A DNA stretch of 64,000 nucleotides from Flavobacterium channae (GCF_021172165.1 NZ_CP089096.1:1302001-1366000); one strand, 5' to 3'. Positions 1 through 9,554 are shown, numbered from the stretch's first letter. Notes: generated from the letters alone by a model not told the origin. A program made the numbers and translations.

Positions 1-2619
1 ATAGCTTACGGTAACAAAGATTACTCAATGCGTGTATGGCTCGACCCCGTAAAACTCAATGCGTACAACATTACGCCAGCCGAAGTTTCAAGGGCTATCC
101 AATCGCAAAACTTAGAAGCCGCACCCGGTCGTTTCGGGGAAAGAACCGAAGAAGCCAAAGAATACATAATGCGTTACAAGGGTAAGTTTACCGAACCTGA
201 GCAATACGAAAACATTGTGATAAAAGCTACCAATGACGGTTCTATCCTACGGTTGAAAGACGTAGCAAAAGTTGAATTTGGAGCATACAGCTATGCTGTT
301 ACCAACAAATCCAATGGTAAGCAAGCGGTAACAATGGCTATCTTCCAGATGGCAGGTTCCAACGCTAATGAAGTGCAGATTGCGGTACAGGAACGAATGG
401 CGGAGTTATCTAAATCGTTCCCTAATAAAATGGAATACAATATTCCGTATGCGACAAAAGATGCCTTAGACCAATCTATCAGCCAGGTAATTAAAACCCT
501 GATTGAAGCCTTTATCTTGGTGTTCATTGTGGTGTATATCTTCTTGCAGGATTTCCGTTCTACGCTTATCCCTGCCATTGCCGTTCCAGTTTCCATTATC
601 GGTACGTTCTTCTTTATGAGCCTGTTTGGGTTTTCGATAAATATCTTAACCCTCTTTGCTCTGGTGCTGGCAATCGGTATCGTGGTGGATGATGCCATTG
701 TGGTGGTCGAAGCCGTCCACGCCAAGATGGAACACAAGGGATTAAGCCCAAGAGCAGCAACGCTTTCAGCGATGCACGAAATTTCGGGTGCGATTGTTTC
801 CATTACATTGGTAATGTCGGCGGTGTTCGTTCCGGTTGCCTTTATGAAAGGCTCAACGGGATTGTTCTATCAGCAATTCGCCCTGACTTTGGCAATCGCT
901 ATTGTTATTTCGGCGGTAAATGCCTTGACATTAAGCCCTGCTCTGTGTGCCTTGTTCCTGAAAGACCTGCACCACGGAAAAGACGGAAAGAAACTGAATT
1001 TCAAGGAACGCTTTTTTGCAGGATTTAATGTTGCATTCAACAAGCTGACGTTCCGCTATGGAAAATCAATACTATTCCTGATAAAGAAAAGATGGGTTGC
1101 CTTTGCCGGAATAGCCATCTTTGGAGGGTTGTTTATCTATTTATCAATGACAACACCTAAAGGATTTATTCCCGATGAAGACCAGAGTTTCATCATTGTA
1201 AAAATAGACCTTACACCCGGTGCTTCCAAACATCGTACAGGAGAAGTAATTGCTGATGTTGAAAAAATCTTAATCAACCACCCCGCAGTGGATAAAGCTA
1301 TGTCGGTAGAGGGATTGAACCTGTTCACTGGTGCGATGTCCTCTTCTTCGGGAACGCTTTTCGTTACACTGAAAAAACCGGAAGAACGTGGCGAAGTGAA
1401 TAAGATTGACGACGTTATCGGTCAGTTGATGGGCATTCTGTCGCAGGACAAACGTGCCAATTTCCTTGTGCTGAATACGCCAACCGTAGATGGTTTCAGT
1501 AATACAAGTGGTATGGAACTCGTGTTGCAAGACCGCACCAATGGCGAACTGCAACAGTTGGGTAATACTTCGTATGCGATGATGGGTGCATTGATGCAAC
1601 GTCCTGAAATTGCGGTTTCCTATACAACCTTTGACGTTTCTTTCCCTCAATATGAAATATCGGTAGATGAGGGAAAAGCAGCCCAGTTGGGTGTTGAAGT
1701 ATCGGATATTATGGCGACGTTACAGGGTTATTACGGAAGTTTCCAGGCTTCTGACTTTAACCGTTTCGGTAAATATTACCGAGTATTGGTACAGGCTACT
1801 CCTGAAACCCGTAAGGATGAAAGTTCGTTGAACGGTGTTTTCGTAAAGAATGCTACCGGAGAAATGGTTCCCATCAATACATTGGTAACGCTAAAACCGA
1901 TTACGGGTGCGGAAGTTGTGGACAGGTTCAACCTCTTTAATGCTTCCAACCTTACCGTAATGCCTGCACCGGGTTTCAGTACAGGACAGGCAATGACCGC
2001 TATACAGGAAGTGAGCAAACAGGTATTGCCCCCGGGCTATACTTATGATTACAAAGGTATGAGCCGTGAGGAAAGTACATCGAGTTCACAATCGACTGTG
2101 ATATTCGGCTTGTGTATTGTGTTCGTATTTTTCTTATTGTCTGCACAATACGAAAGCTATGTTCTTCCTTTTGCGGTGCTTATCGCCATTCCGGTTGGTC
2201 TTTCGGGTGTTTTCGTGGGGATAACCTTTGCACAGATTTCCAATAACATCTATGTACAGATTGCAATGGTAATGCTCATCGGGTTGCTCGCTAAGAATGG
2301 TATCCTTATCGTGGAATTTGCCGTACAACGCCGCCACGCCGGTAAGAGTTTGGTAGCTTCTGCCGTTGAGGGAGCAAAAGCCCGTTTACGCCCTATCCTG
2401 ATGACCTCTTTGGCGTTCATTACGGGATTAATTCCGTTGATTTTCGTGGTCGGTCCGTCTGCAATGGGTAACCATTCCATCGGCTATGCCGCAATTTTTG
2501 GAATGTTGTTCGGAACAATACTGGGTATTTTCATCACACCTGTTTTGTTTGTGGTGTTCCAACATCTGCACGAAAAAATCAGTGGGAAAACTGTAACCGA
2601 TGCCGATTGGGAGTTTTAA
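1..2619 (+). CDS. RND multidrug efflux permease (HAE1/AcrB type), 5' end outside window
   Basis: Inner-membrane proton antiporter that pumps drugs through a tripartite envelope complex. The reading frame is open from base 1, upstream of the first in-window ATG (base 28), so the N-terminal part lies outside and about 872 residues are visible. The porter domain comes first, then a TM block containing the GIVVDDAIVVVE segment; the two Asp at visible residues 230-231 match the proton-relay pair of AcrB TM4. A second porter half and a second TM block follow, as expected for the duplicated RND fold. The TolC-like gene begins 17 bases after the stop, so the two form an operon. G+C and codon choice (frequent GCC, CGT, GTG) are higher than in the genes after base 6274, which suggests an imported island. 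Substrate cannot be told from sequence. Confidence 0.95.
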   Translation: MAYGNKDYSMRVWLDPVKLNAYNITPAEVSRAIQSQNLEAAPGRFGERTEEAKEYIMRYKGKFTEPEQYENIVIKATNDGSILRLKDVAKVEFGAYSYAVTNKSNGKQAVTMAIFQMAGSNANEVQIAVQERMAELSKSFPNKMEYNIPYATKDALDQSISQVIKTLIEAFILVFIVVYIFLQDFRSTLIPAIAVPVSIIGTFFFMSLFGFSINILTLFALVLAIGIVVDDAIVVVEAVHAKMEHKGLSPRAATLSAMHEISGAIVSITLVMSAVFVPVAFMKGSTGLFYQQFALTLAIAIVISAVNALTLSPALCALFLKDLHHGKDGKKLNFKERFFAGFNVAFNKLTFRYGKSILFLIKKRWVAFAGIAIFGGLFIYLSMTTPKGFIPDEDQSFIIVKIDLTPGASKHRTGEVIADVEKILINHPAVDKAMSVEGLNLFTGAMSSSSGTLFVTLKKPEERGEVNKIDDVIGQLMGILSQDKRANFLVLNTPTVDGFSNTSGMELVLQDRTNGELQQLGNTSYAMMGALMQRPEIAVSYTTFDVSFPQYEISVDEGKAAQLGVEVSDIMATLQGYYGSFQASDFNRFGKYYRVLVQATPETRKDESSLNGVFVKNATGEMVPINTLVTLKPITGAEVVDRFNLFNASNLTVMPAPGFSTGQAMTAIQEVSKQVLPPGYTYDYKGMSREESTSSSQSTVIFGLCIVFVFFLLSAQYESYVLPFAVLIAIPVGLSGVFVGITFAQISNNIYVQIAMVMLIGLLAKNGILIVEFAVQRRHAGKSLVASAVEGAKARLRPILMTSLAFITGLIPLIFVVGPSAMGNHSIGYAAIFGMLFGTILGIFITPVLFVVFQHLHEKISGKTVTDADWEF

Positions 2620-2636
2620 TTCAAAATAATTTTAAA

Positions 2637-4064
2637 ATGACTTCAATTAAGAATATAACATATACCATAGCTGGAGTATTTTTTGCATCGGGCATTATAA
2701 CCTCTTGTTCCGTGCAGAAATACCAACAGCCAGCCTTGCAACTTCCCGAAACATTTAGAAACAGCGAAGTGGCGGCAGACAGCACAAATAATATTGCCCA
2801 ATTAAGCTATAAGGATTTTTTTAAAGATCCTGTACTTGTCAATCTCATTGATAAGTCAATGGAAAAAAACTACGATTTACAGGTGGCTTTAAAACAGATT
2901 GAATTTGCATCACTTGGGTACAGGCAATCAAAATGGGCGTACGCCCCAAAAATTGATGCGACAATAGCCGGAGCTACAATTAATCGACCATCGAGTAACA
3001 GTATTGTCGGACTTCAAATGAGTCAATTCGTACTGAAATATACCGAAGATTATTCTACATCCGTCAACCTTTCGTGGGAAGCCGACATTTGGGGAAAAAT
3101 CAAAGGGCAAAAAGAACAAGCCCTTACCGATTATCTTCAGACACAGGAAGCCGCAAAAGCCGTAAAGACAAGGTTGGTTTCTGAAGTAGTACAAGGGTAT
3201 TACAATCTGTTGATGCTGGACAAGCAATTGGAAATCAGCCAAGCCAATTTATCGTTTGCCGATAGTACACTTGTTATCCTGAAAAAGCAGTACGAATTGG
3301 GAATGATTACTTCACTTGCCGTACAACAACAGGAAATAACAAAAGACCAGATATTTAAAAGTATTCCTGTTATTGAAAGTTCCATCAACACGCAGGAAAA
3401 CGCATTGAGTATTCTTACTGGAACGATGCCGGACAAAATCGAAAGGCAATCTTCGCTTGATGATGTGCAGAAACCTGAAGACTTAGCTACCGGAATACCA
3501 TCGCAAATGTTGGCGTTCAGACCGGATGTAAAAAGCAGTGAGCTGGATTTCAGGAAAAGCATTTCTGCTATACACGTTGCCAAAGTGAGTATGTACCCTG
3601 CCTTGAATATAACGGCACAAGGCGGTTTGAATACTTTCAAATCAAGTAATTGGTTTAATATACCAGGTTCTCTGTTCGGATTAGTTGGCGGTACAATTGT
3701 ACAGCCGATTTTGAACGGAAAACAACTAAAGACCAGATACGAACAATCCAAGATAAGCTCGGAACAAGCAGAATTGAATTTTAAACATTCTGTGCTTAAA
3801 GCTGTGGGCGAAGTGTCTGACGCTTTGGTGCAGATTGAAAAATTAGAGGAACAACAAGCCATTGCGGAAAATTTGGTAAAACAGGCAGAAACTGTTGTCA
3901 ATAATTCCCTGACGCTTTATAAGTACAATGAAGCAACCTATCTGGAAGTTATCGTAGCACAAACCAACAAGTTGCAGATAGAGTTGGATTTGGCTTCTAT
4001 CAAAACGCAACGATTGAATGCAATAACCACGCTATACCGTTCGCTGGGCGGAGGATGGCAGTAG
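2637..4064 (+). CDS. TolC/OprM-type outer-membrane efflux lipoprotein
   Basis: Outer-membrane channel partner of the upstream RND pump. I choose the ATG at 2637 rather than the earlier in-frame ATG at 2607, which overlaps the permease gene; from 2637 the protein starts with a signal peptide ending in a lipobox (IITSC, Cys about residue 22). The rest, about 475 residues, shows the two repeated helical outer-membrane-efflux (OEP) domains, including the LRPDV-like segment (FRPDV) typical of the OprM/NodT lipoprotein family. Length fits the family. Codon use matches the permease, so it belongs to the same imported unit. A 12-bp hairpin follows the stop. Confidence 0.92.
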   Translation: MTSIKNITYTIAGVFFASGIITSCSVQKYQQPALQLPETFRNSEVAADSTNNIAQLSYKDFFKDPVLVNLIDKSMEKNYDLQVALKQIEFASLGYRQSKWAYAPKIDATIAGATINRPSSNSIVGLQMSQFVLKYTEDYSTSVNLSWEADIWGKIKGQKEQALTDYLQTQEAAKAVKTRLVSEVVQGYYNLLMLDKQLEISQANLSFADSTLVILKKQYELGMITSLAVQQQEITKDQIFKSIPVIESSINTQENALSILTGTMPDKIERQSSLDDVQKPEDLATGIPSQMLAFRPDVKSSELDFRKSISAIHVAKVSMYPALNITAQGGLNTFKSSNWFNIPGSLFGLVGGTIVQPILNGKQLKTRYEQSKISSEQAELNFKHSVLKAVGEVSDALVQIEKLEEQQAIAENLVKQAETVVNNSLTLYKYNEATYLEVIVAQTNKLQIELDLASIKTQRLNAITTLYRSLGGGWQ

Positions 4065-4083
4065 TTGTTGAGATATATTTTTT

Positions 4084-4118
4084 AACCTCATAGGAATTGT
4101 AAATCCTATGAGGTTTTA
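4084..4118 (+). terminator. Strong hairpin after the efflux outer-membrane gene
   Basis: A perfect 12-bp stem (AACCTCATAGGA at 4084-4095 pairing with 4104-4115, 8-base loop) is followed by TTTTA. It lies 20 bases after the tolC-like stop and before the next gene. The short T run makes it a plausible but weak intrinsic terminator; it could equally act as an mRNA-stabilising hairpin between co-transcribed genes. Confidence 0.6.
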
Positions 4119-4153
4119 GGCGAAAACCTCAAAATTATAAAATTGATGAAATT

Positions 4154-4813
4154 ATGTTCAAATTCCTATTAAAGAAAATATCAACACTCATAGAAGTAAC
4201 GCAAATCGTGGAAGAAGTACCCGAAACGTTTACTTTCAAATTTGCTGTTCCCGAAAATATCAAGTGGAAATTGGGAGCTTATGACCATTTTTTAGCATCA
4301 GATTTAACGGGCGATAAACCTTTTAAGGGCAATCTCGTAAGGGAAATTTCGATTATGAGCCACCCTAATGAAAACTACATTGGGTTTACAACCCGCATCA
4401 GGAGCAATGCTTCCGATTTTAAGCAAGCGTTAGGAAAATTACAGGCTGGTGATAAGATTAGGGTATTTTTCTTCGGAAGCCATATCAAACTACCCGAAAC
4501 AAATACGCCTGTTGTTTTTATCAGTATGGGCGAAGGCATTGCCACCTTTCGCCCTTTTATCATAGAACTGTTAGACAGGTATTCGGAAACCACCATTACG
4601 AACATCAATATTGAACGTAGCGGAAAATTTGTATATCAGGATGAGCTTAACGGATTGCCGGCAAACAAAATTAAAAATGTGCTGGTAACATCACGCAACG
4701 CCTTGTATGAGGGTATTGATAAAACGCTGGAAAACAAAGAAAATGTGTATTACGTTGTCGGTTCAAAACAGTTTAACAAATGTAAATCGTCAGCAAAAAG
4801 TGGACTGATTTAG
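4154..4813 (+). CDS. FAD/NAD(P)-binding siderophore-interacting-type reductase, C-terminus cut by IS
   Basis: A 219-residue protein of the ferredoxin-reductase-like fold. The N-terminal half (about 1-95) is an FAD-binding beta barrel with the RExS-type flavin segment (VREISIMSHP); the C-terminal half carries an NAD(P)-binding Rossmann-like region (VVFISMGEGIATFRPFI, then YYVVGSKQF). After VVGSKQF the family normally continues for some tens of residues, but here the last residues (KSGLI) are encoded by the left end of the IS element. The gene is therefore 3'-truncated and probably inactive or altered. It sits downstream of the efflux genes and shares their base composition. Siderophore-interacting protein is a fold-level call; the electron acceptor is unknown. 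Confidence 0.75.
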   Translation: MFKFLLKKISTLIEVTQIVEEVPETFTFKFAVPENIKWKLGAYDHFLASDLTGDKPFKGNLVREISIMSHPNENYIGFTTRIRSNASDFKQALGKLQAGDKIRVFFFGSHIKLPETNTPVVFISMGEGIATFRPFIIELLDRYSETTITNINIERSGKFVYQDELNGLPANKIKNVLVTSRNALYEGIDKTLENKENVYYVVGSKQFNKCKSSAKSGLI

Positions 4814-4860
4814 TTCAAAACTAAGAGAGTGTTTTCAAAAATTATTAACTTTGAAATAGT

Positions 4861-5214
4861 ATGAAAACACCTAAGAAAAAAACAGCAGAGAATTTCATCA
4901 AAGACATTCGTAGAAATACACGAAGAATCTTTAGTTCCGAACAGAAAATTCAGATTGTTATGGAAGCTTTACGAGCAGAAATGTCAGTTGCAGAATTGTG
5001 TCGTAAGTATTCCATTAATGAATCTCAGTTTTATAAGTGGAACAAAGAATTTTTGGAAGCAGGTAAAAAGCGTTTAGCAGGCGATGTAACAAGAGAAGCT
5101 ACGAGTGATGAAGTATCAGAGCTCAAGAAAGAAAATCAGTCTTTAAAAGTAATGATTGCCGATTTAGTTTTACGCTACGATATTGTAAAAAAAAGCTTGG
5201 ACATGCTGGATTAA
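4861..5214 (+). CDS. IS3-family transposase OrfA
   Basis: A 117-residue DNA-binding subunit. It contains a helix-turn-helix (FSSEQKIQIVMEAL... ELCRKYSINESQFYKWNKEF) followed by a leucine-zipper-like coiled coil near residues 80-105 (SELKKENQSLKVMIADL), the usual OrfA layout. The 3' part contains GTAAAAAAAAGC at 5185-5196; slipping back one base there leaves the OrfA frame and enters the frame of OrfB. Confidence 0.93.
   Translation: MKTPKKKTAENFIKDIRRNTRRIFSSEQKIQIVMEALRAEMSVAELCRKYSINESQFYKWNKEFLEAGKKRLAGDVTREATSDEVSELKKENQSLKVMIADLVLRYDIVKKSLDMLD
5187..5196 (+). other. Probable -1 frameshift site joining OrfA and OrfB
   Basis: Eight A's (5187-5194) followed by GC. In the OrfA frame the codons are GTA AAA AAA AGC; re-phasing by -1 gives AAA AAA AAG CTT and an uninterrupted frame through to OrfB, with the linker residues KLGHAGLTEKFKKY before the ORF's own Met at 5235. 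IS3 elements are known to make their active OrfAB transposase this way. Slippage by ribosome or RNA polymerase cannot be told apart from sequence. Confidence 0.8.
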
Positions 5215-5234
5215 CTGAAAAGTTTAAGAAATAT

Positions 5235-6245
5235 ATGCGACTTACAGTATCCGAAAAACAAGAAATCATTCACATGGTTACTCGTTCAGAAATTGGCGTA
5301 AATCGAACACTTCGGGAGATTGGAATCAATAAAAGTACGTTTTACAATTGGTATCATGCTTACAGCGAAAATGGTGTTGAAGGATTGCTTCCAACCAAAA
5401 GAGCAGCAAACAGGCAATGGAATAGCATTCCACAAGAGCAGAAGAATTTGGTTGTAAAATTAGCTTTAGATTATCCTGATTTGTCTTCTCGAGAATTAGC
5501 CTATAAAATCACTGATGAACAACAGATATTCCTATCAGAATCAAGTGTTTATCGGATTTTAAAGTCAAGAGGTTTAATTACAGCTCCAGCTCATATTTTT
5601 CTGAGTGCAGGTAATGAATTTACAGACAAAACAGGCTTTGTTCATCAAATGTGGCAAACGGATTTTACCTATTTTAAAATATTGGGTTGGGGTTGGTATT
5701 ACTTGAGTACGGTTTTGGACGATTACAGCCGATACATTGTACACTGGGAACTTTGCTCAAACATGAAAGCCGATGATGTAAAAAGAACTGTTGATACAGC
5801 CATTAAGAAAGCAAAATTGATAACTAAACAAAAACCAAAACTCTTGTCCGACAATGGTTCGTGCTACATTGCAAACGAATTAAAATCGTATTTAAAAGAC
5901 AATTATCAAATGCAACAAGTACATGGAAGACCCAATCATCCACAAACACAAGGAAAAATTGAACGCTATCACAGAACCATGAAAAATGTTGTAAAACTTG
6001 ATAATTACTTTGCTCCCGAAGAATTAGAAGCTGCTTTAGAAAAGTTTGTTTATCGCTATAACAATGAACGCTATCATGAATCATTAAACAACTTAACCCC
6101 AGCAGATGTCTATTTTGGAAGAGGTGAAATGATTTTAAAAGAACGTGAACGATTAAAGAAAATGGCTATTATTGGCCGAAGAAATGAGTACCAAAAATTA
6201 AAATTAACAACAAATCAAAAAAAACATTTATCTTTGAATTATTAA
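5235..6245 (+). CDS. IS3-family transposase OrfB (DDE integrase domain)
   Basis: Catalytic part of the transposase, 336 residues as a free ORF and longer as the OrfAB fusion. After an HTH segment (GINKSTFYNWYHAY) it has the rve integrase core with the DDE residues: WQTDFTYFKI (first Asp, about 137), LSDNGSCYI (second Asp, about 205) and QGKIERYHRT (Glu, about 241). All catalytic residues are intact, so the element may still be active. Confidence 0.93.
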   Translation: MRLTVSEKQEIIHMVTRSEIGVNRTLREIGINKSTFYNWYHAYSENGVEGLLPTKRAANRQWNSIPQEQKNLVVKLALDYPDLSSRELAYKITDEQQIFLSESSVYRILKSRGLITAPAHIFLSAGNEFTDKTGFVHQMWQTDFTYFKILGWGWYYLSTVLDDYSRYIVHWELCSNMKADDVKRTVDTAIKKAKLITKQKPKLLSDNGSCYIANELKSYLKDNYQMQQVHGRPNHPQTQGKIERYHRTMKNVVKLDNYFAPEELEAALEKFVYRYNNERYHESLNNLTPADVYFGRGEMILKERERLKKMAIIGRRNEYQKLKLTTNQKKHLSLNY

Positions 6246-6273
6246 CTAAATACTCTCTTAGGAAAAGTCCACT

Positions 6274-6705
6274 TTAGTTTGAAGACGTACAACTTTGGTA
6301 ATCTGTCTCAATAATTACATGAAGTAATTCTAAATTTATCAAAGTATTCAAAGCAACTAAATCAATTGGAGCAATATTGTTTCTTATTCTAAGTATACAA
6401 TATTTTAAATTTGATATTTCTAAAGCATTTAATTGATTTATCATATTCAAATTTTCGTAACGAATATCTAAAATGGTTCCTCCATTAGAATTATTAGAAT
6501 TTCTTGAAAATTGATTGGATTCTAGTTGAACTAAGTCTGTTGAATTTAAAACTGCAGAAAGTGTATTCTTAAGTTCTTGATTTGATTCAAATAAAACATC
6601 ATTACAATTATAAATTTGCTGGGCTCTTATTTTTATTGTAGAACACATTAAGAAAATAGAGCATAGAAATAATGTTCTAATTTCAATTTTTGACAAACTT
6701 TCCAT
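6274..6705 (-). CDS. Hypothetical secreted protein, C-terminus truncated at the IS end
   Basis: A 143-residue ORF with an N-terminal signal-like segment (IRTLFLCSIFLMCS, then AQQ). The body has a leucine-rich pattern (LNMINQLNALEISNLKYC, ALNTLINLELLHV) resembling part of a leucine-rich repeat. The stop codon TAA takes its last two bases from the IS terminus, so the true protein was probably longer and has been cut. I do not recognise a specific function. Its low G+C matches the chromosome to the right. Confidence 0.55.
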   Translation of the reverse strand: MESLSKIEIRTLFLCSIFLMCSTIKIRAQQIYNCNDVLFESNQELKNTLSAVLNSTDLVQLESNQFSRNSNNSNGGTILDIRYENLNMINQLNALEISNLKYCILRIRNNIAPIDLVALNTLINLELLHVIIETDYQSCTSSN

Positions 6706-6972
6706 AATAATAATTTTTAAAATTAATAATTACAGTAAGTTGATTTTAAGGTTGGGTTTAGGGGATGAAAATGAAGTTAAGTTTAATAAGAAAATAGGGG
6801 GAATGGATTATTATAACAATGCTAAATTACTCAAAAACTAATAGTTAGATACAATTAGATCAGTGTTTTCGATAAAGTGTTTAAAAAAATCTACTAACTA
6901 ACTTAAAAATAGCAAAAGCTTTAACTTCTAATTCAAAAAAAATGAGTAATTTAATTTTCTAAACTAATAACT

Positions 6973-7464
6973 ATGAAAAATTTAATACTTATTAGACATT
7001 CAAAGTCAAGTTGGGACGCACCAGTTCAAGATATTGAAAGATCAATCTCCAAGCGCGGAGTTAAAGATGCGCATTTAATTGCTGCAAAAACTCCTGAAAT
7101 TTTACCACCATCTTATATTGTATGGAGTAGTAAAGCAAAAAGGACTCAAGAAACAGCTTTTATATTTTCTCAATACCTTTCTATTCCGCTTGAAACTATC
7201 CATTTTTCAGAAGATTTATATACTTTTGATGCTAAGAGCTTAGAAAAAAATATAAAAAAATGTGAAAATTCATATGATAGTCTAATTCTTTTTGGACATA
7301 ATGAAGCTATTACAAAATTTGTTAATAAATTTGGAGACCTTTATATTGATAATGTTCCTACATCGGGTGTTGTTGCTTTGCAATTTGATACAAATGATTG
7401 GAATGATTTATCGAAAGGTAAAACCATAGCAACATTATTTCCAAGCCATTTTAAAAATGAATAA
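6973..7464 (+). CDS. sixA: Histidine phosphatase, SixA-like
   Basis: A 163-residue histidine-phosphatase-superfamily protein. The catalytic RHS motif is at residues 8-10 (LIRHSKSSWD), with the second catalytic His at about 109 (LFGHNEAI). Length matches SixA, a phosphohistidine phosphatase. Its last 8 bases overlap the start of ppk1, so the two genes are translationally linked and the phosphatase may act on phosphate or polyphosphate metabolism. The start codon is the first ATG and fits the family. The 267 bases upstream (6706-6972) contain no gene that I can see. Confidence 0.88.
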   Translation: MKNLILIRHSKSSWDAPVQDIERSISKRGVKDAHLIAAKTPEILPPSYIVWSSKAKRTQETAFIFSQYLSIPLETIHFSEDLYTFDAKSLEKNIKKCENSYDSLILFGHNEAITKFVNKFGDLYIDNVPTSGVVALQFDTNDWNDLSKGKTIATLFPSHFKNE

Positions 7465-9544
7465 TATATCAAATAACTATATCGATCGAGAAAAAAGCTG
7501 GTTAACATTCAATGCCAGAGTGCTTCAAGAAGCAAATGATGAGAGTGTACCTTTATTAGATAGATTTCGTTTTCTTGGAATTTTTTCCAATAACTTAGAT
7601 GAGTTTTTCAGAGTTCGATATGCCGCAATTCGTAGAATGAGTCTAGAAACATCAGAAACTGAAAAGATTCTTGGTGTTCCTGCCGAGCAATTGTTAAAAG
7701 AAATAACAGATATTGTAATTGAGCATCAATCTGAAAGTTTACGTATTTTGAGTGAAATTGAAAAAAAACTTGAAAAAGAAAACATTTTCATTATCAACGA
7801 AAAGCAAGTTACTAAAGAACAGGAAACTTTTATTCACGATTTTTTTATTCAAAAAGTAAGCCCGGCCGTTGTAACTATCATGTTAAATGACCTAGAGGAG
7901 TTTCCGCTTTTAAAAGATACTTCTGGTTATTTAGCTATTAAGTTAACCATGCGTTCGGCTGATGCTACAAATAAAGAAATACGTTATGCCGTTATCGAAA
8001 TTCCGCATACTATCAACAGATTCGTAGTTTTACCTTCAAATTCTGAAAAGCAATATATCATACTTTTAGATGATGTTATCCGATTAAATTTGGCAAGTAT
8101 CTTTAATATATTCGATTACGAAAACATTTCGGCTCACATGATTAAAATTACTCGTGATGCTCAGTTGGAATTTGATAGTGATTTGAGTAAGAGTTTGATG
8201 GAAAAAATTTCAAACTCAGTTAAAGAACGTAGAGTAGGTGAGCCAGTACGTTTTGTTTACGATCAAGCGATAGGAAAAGATACTTTAGAATTTTTCCTAA
8301 AAGGAATGAATATTTTAAGTTCAGATAGTATTATTCCTGGAGGAAGATATCACAATCGTAGAGATTATATGAACTTCCCAAATTTGGGTCGTTACGATTT
8401 GTTGTACAGAGAAAATTTACCATTACCCGTACCAGGTTTATCTTTAGAAGGAAGTATTTTAGAAAGAATTAAAAAGAAAGATTATCTGCTTTATGCGCCA
8501 TATCAGTCTTTTTCCTATATCATTAAATTTTTACGTGAAGCCGCTCTTGATCCAAAAGTAGCTTCAATTAAAATTACATTGTACCGATTAGCAAAGAATT
8601 CACAAATTGTAAGTTCGCTAATAAATGCTGCTAAAAACGGTAAAAAAGTAACCGTTCAAATTGAATTACAAGCACGTTTTGATGAAGAAAGTAACATTTC
8701 GTATTCAGAACAAATGCAAACCGAAGGTATCGAATTGATTTTTGGAGTAAAAGGTTTAAAAGTTCACAGCAAAATATGTGTAATCGAACGAATTGAAGAA
8801 GGAAGAGTTAAACGCTACGGATTTATCTCAACTGGAAATTTCAATGAAAATTCGGCAAAAGTTTATACAGATGTAACGCTTTTCACAAGCAATGTTGAAA
8901 TTTTAAAAGACGCTGCTAAGATTTTCGATTTCTTCGATGTAAATTATCGCGTGCACCGATACAAGCATTTAATTGTTTCGCCACATTATACAAGAAGTCG
9001 TTTTAATAAATTAATCGATAGAGAAATTTTAAACGCACTTTCGGGCAAAGAAGCTTACATCAAATTAAAGATGAATAGTATATCCGATTTTAAAATGACG
9101 GATAAATTGTACGAAGCAAGTAATGCAGGAGTGAAGATTCAATTGATTATTAGAGGAATCTGTTGTTTAATTCCTGGAGTTAAAGGATTAAGTGAAAATA
9201 TCGAAGCTATTAGTATAGTAGATAACTATTTAGAGCATTCTCGTATTTATATTTTCGGAAATGCTGGCGATCCAGAAGTGTATATTTCTTCAGCCGATTT
9301 TATGACGCGAAATTTAGATGCAAGGGTAGAAGTTACTTGTCCAATATATGATCAGGAAATCAAAAATGAATTAATTGAAACATTCGAAATAGGTTGGCGT
9401 GCCAATGTAAAAGCCCGAATTCATTCTGCCGATTTAAGAAATCAATACAGAAAGAAAGGTGATGAAAAACCATTTAGAGCACAACAAGAAATGTACAATT
9501 ATTATCAAAATAAGTTAGAAGTAATTGCCGAAGATGTGCAATAA
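7457..9544 (+). CDS. ppk1: Polyphosphate kinase 1
   Basis: Makes inorganic polyphosphate from ATP, reversibly, at the inner membrane. The 695-residue length is normal. The N-terminal region (SWLTFNARVLQEA, FRFLGIFSNNLDEFFRVR) is the PPK1 signature. The C-terminal half holds the phospholipase-D-like catalytic domains with the autophosphorylated His at 437 (KVHSKICVIE) and the second His at 594 (LEHSRIYIF). Operon sixA-ppk1-ppx: 8-base overlap upstream, 10-base gap downstream. Confidence 0.97.
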   Translation: MNNISNNYIDREKSWLTFNARVLQEANDESVPLLDRFRFLGIFSNNLDEFFRVRYAAIRRMSLETSETEKILGVPAEQLLKEITDIVIEHQSESLRILSEIEKKLEKENIFIINEKQVTKEQETFIHDFFIQKVSPAVVTIMLNDLEEFPLLKDTSGYLAIKLTMRSADATNKEIRYAVIEIPHTINRFVVLPSNSEKQYIILLDDVIRLNLASIFNIFDYENISAHMIKITRDAQLEFDSDLSKSLMEKISNSVKERRVGEPVRFVYDQAIGKDTLEFFLKGMNILSSDSIIPGGRYHNRRDYMNFPNLGRYDLLYRENLPLPVPGLSLEGSILERIKKKDYLLYAPYQSFSYIIKFLREAALDPKVASIKITLYRLAKNSQIVSSLINAAKNGKKVTVQIELQARFDEESNISYSEQMQTEGIELIFGVKGLKVHSKICVIERIEEGRVKRYGFISTGNFNENSAKVYTDVTLFTSNVEILKDAAKIFDFFDVNYRVHRYKHLIVSPHYTRSRFNKLIDREILNALSGKEAYIKLKMNSISDFKMTDKLYEASNAGVKIQLIIRGICCLIPGVKGLSENIEAISIVDNYLEHSRIYIFGNAGDPEVYISSADFMTRNLDARVEVTCPIYDQEIKNELIETFEIGWRANVKARIHSADLRNQYRKKGDEKPFRAQQEMYNYYQNKLEVIAEDVQ

Positions 9545-9554
9545 TTTAAAATAG

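Larger units (their letters stand above)
4797..6275 (+). mobile_element. IS3-type insertion sequence (OrfA/OrfB)
   Basis: A complete element of about 1.48 kb. The ends are inverted: AAAGTGGACT at 4797-4806 matches the reverse complement of 6266-6275, and a second inverted block CTAAGAGAGT (4821-4830) matches 6252-6261; the left end has 10 more bases between the two blocks than the right end. It encodes an HTH OrfA and a DDE OrfB joined by a -1 frameshift. I see no target duplication in the flanks (left ...CAGCAA, right AGTTTG...), and the genes on both sides are truncated at the element's ends, so it marks a rearrangement junction and is not a simple insertion. Confidence 0.9.

Noticed and set aside
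2607..2636. Earlier start for the TolC-like gene
   Set aside because: It would overlap the permease end and put ten residues before a normal lipoprotein signal.
291..3901. Several minus-strand ORFs across the efflux genes
   Set aside because: They are shadows of the real plus-strand genes: no start signals, low-complexity Ser/Thr/Ile translations and no recognisable domain.
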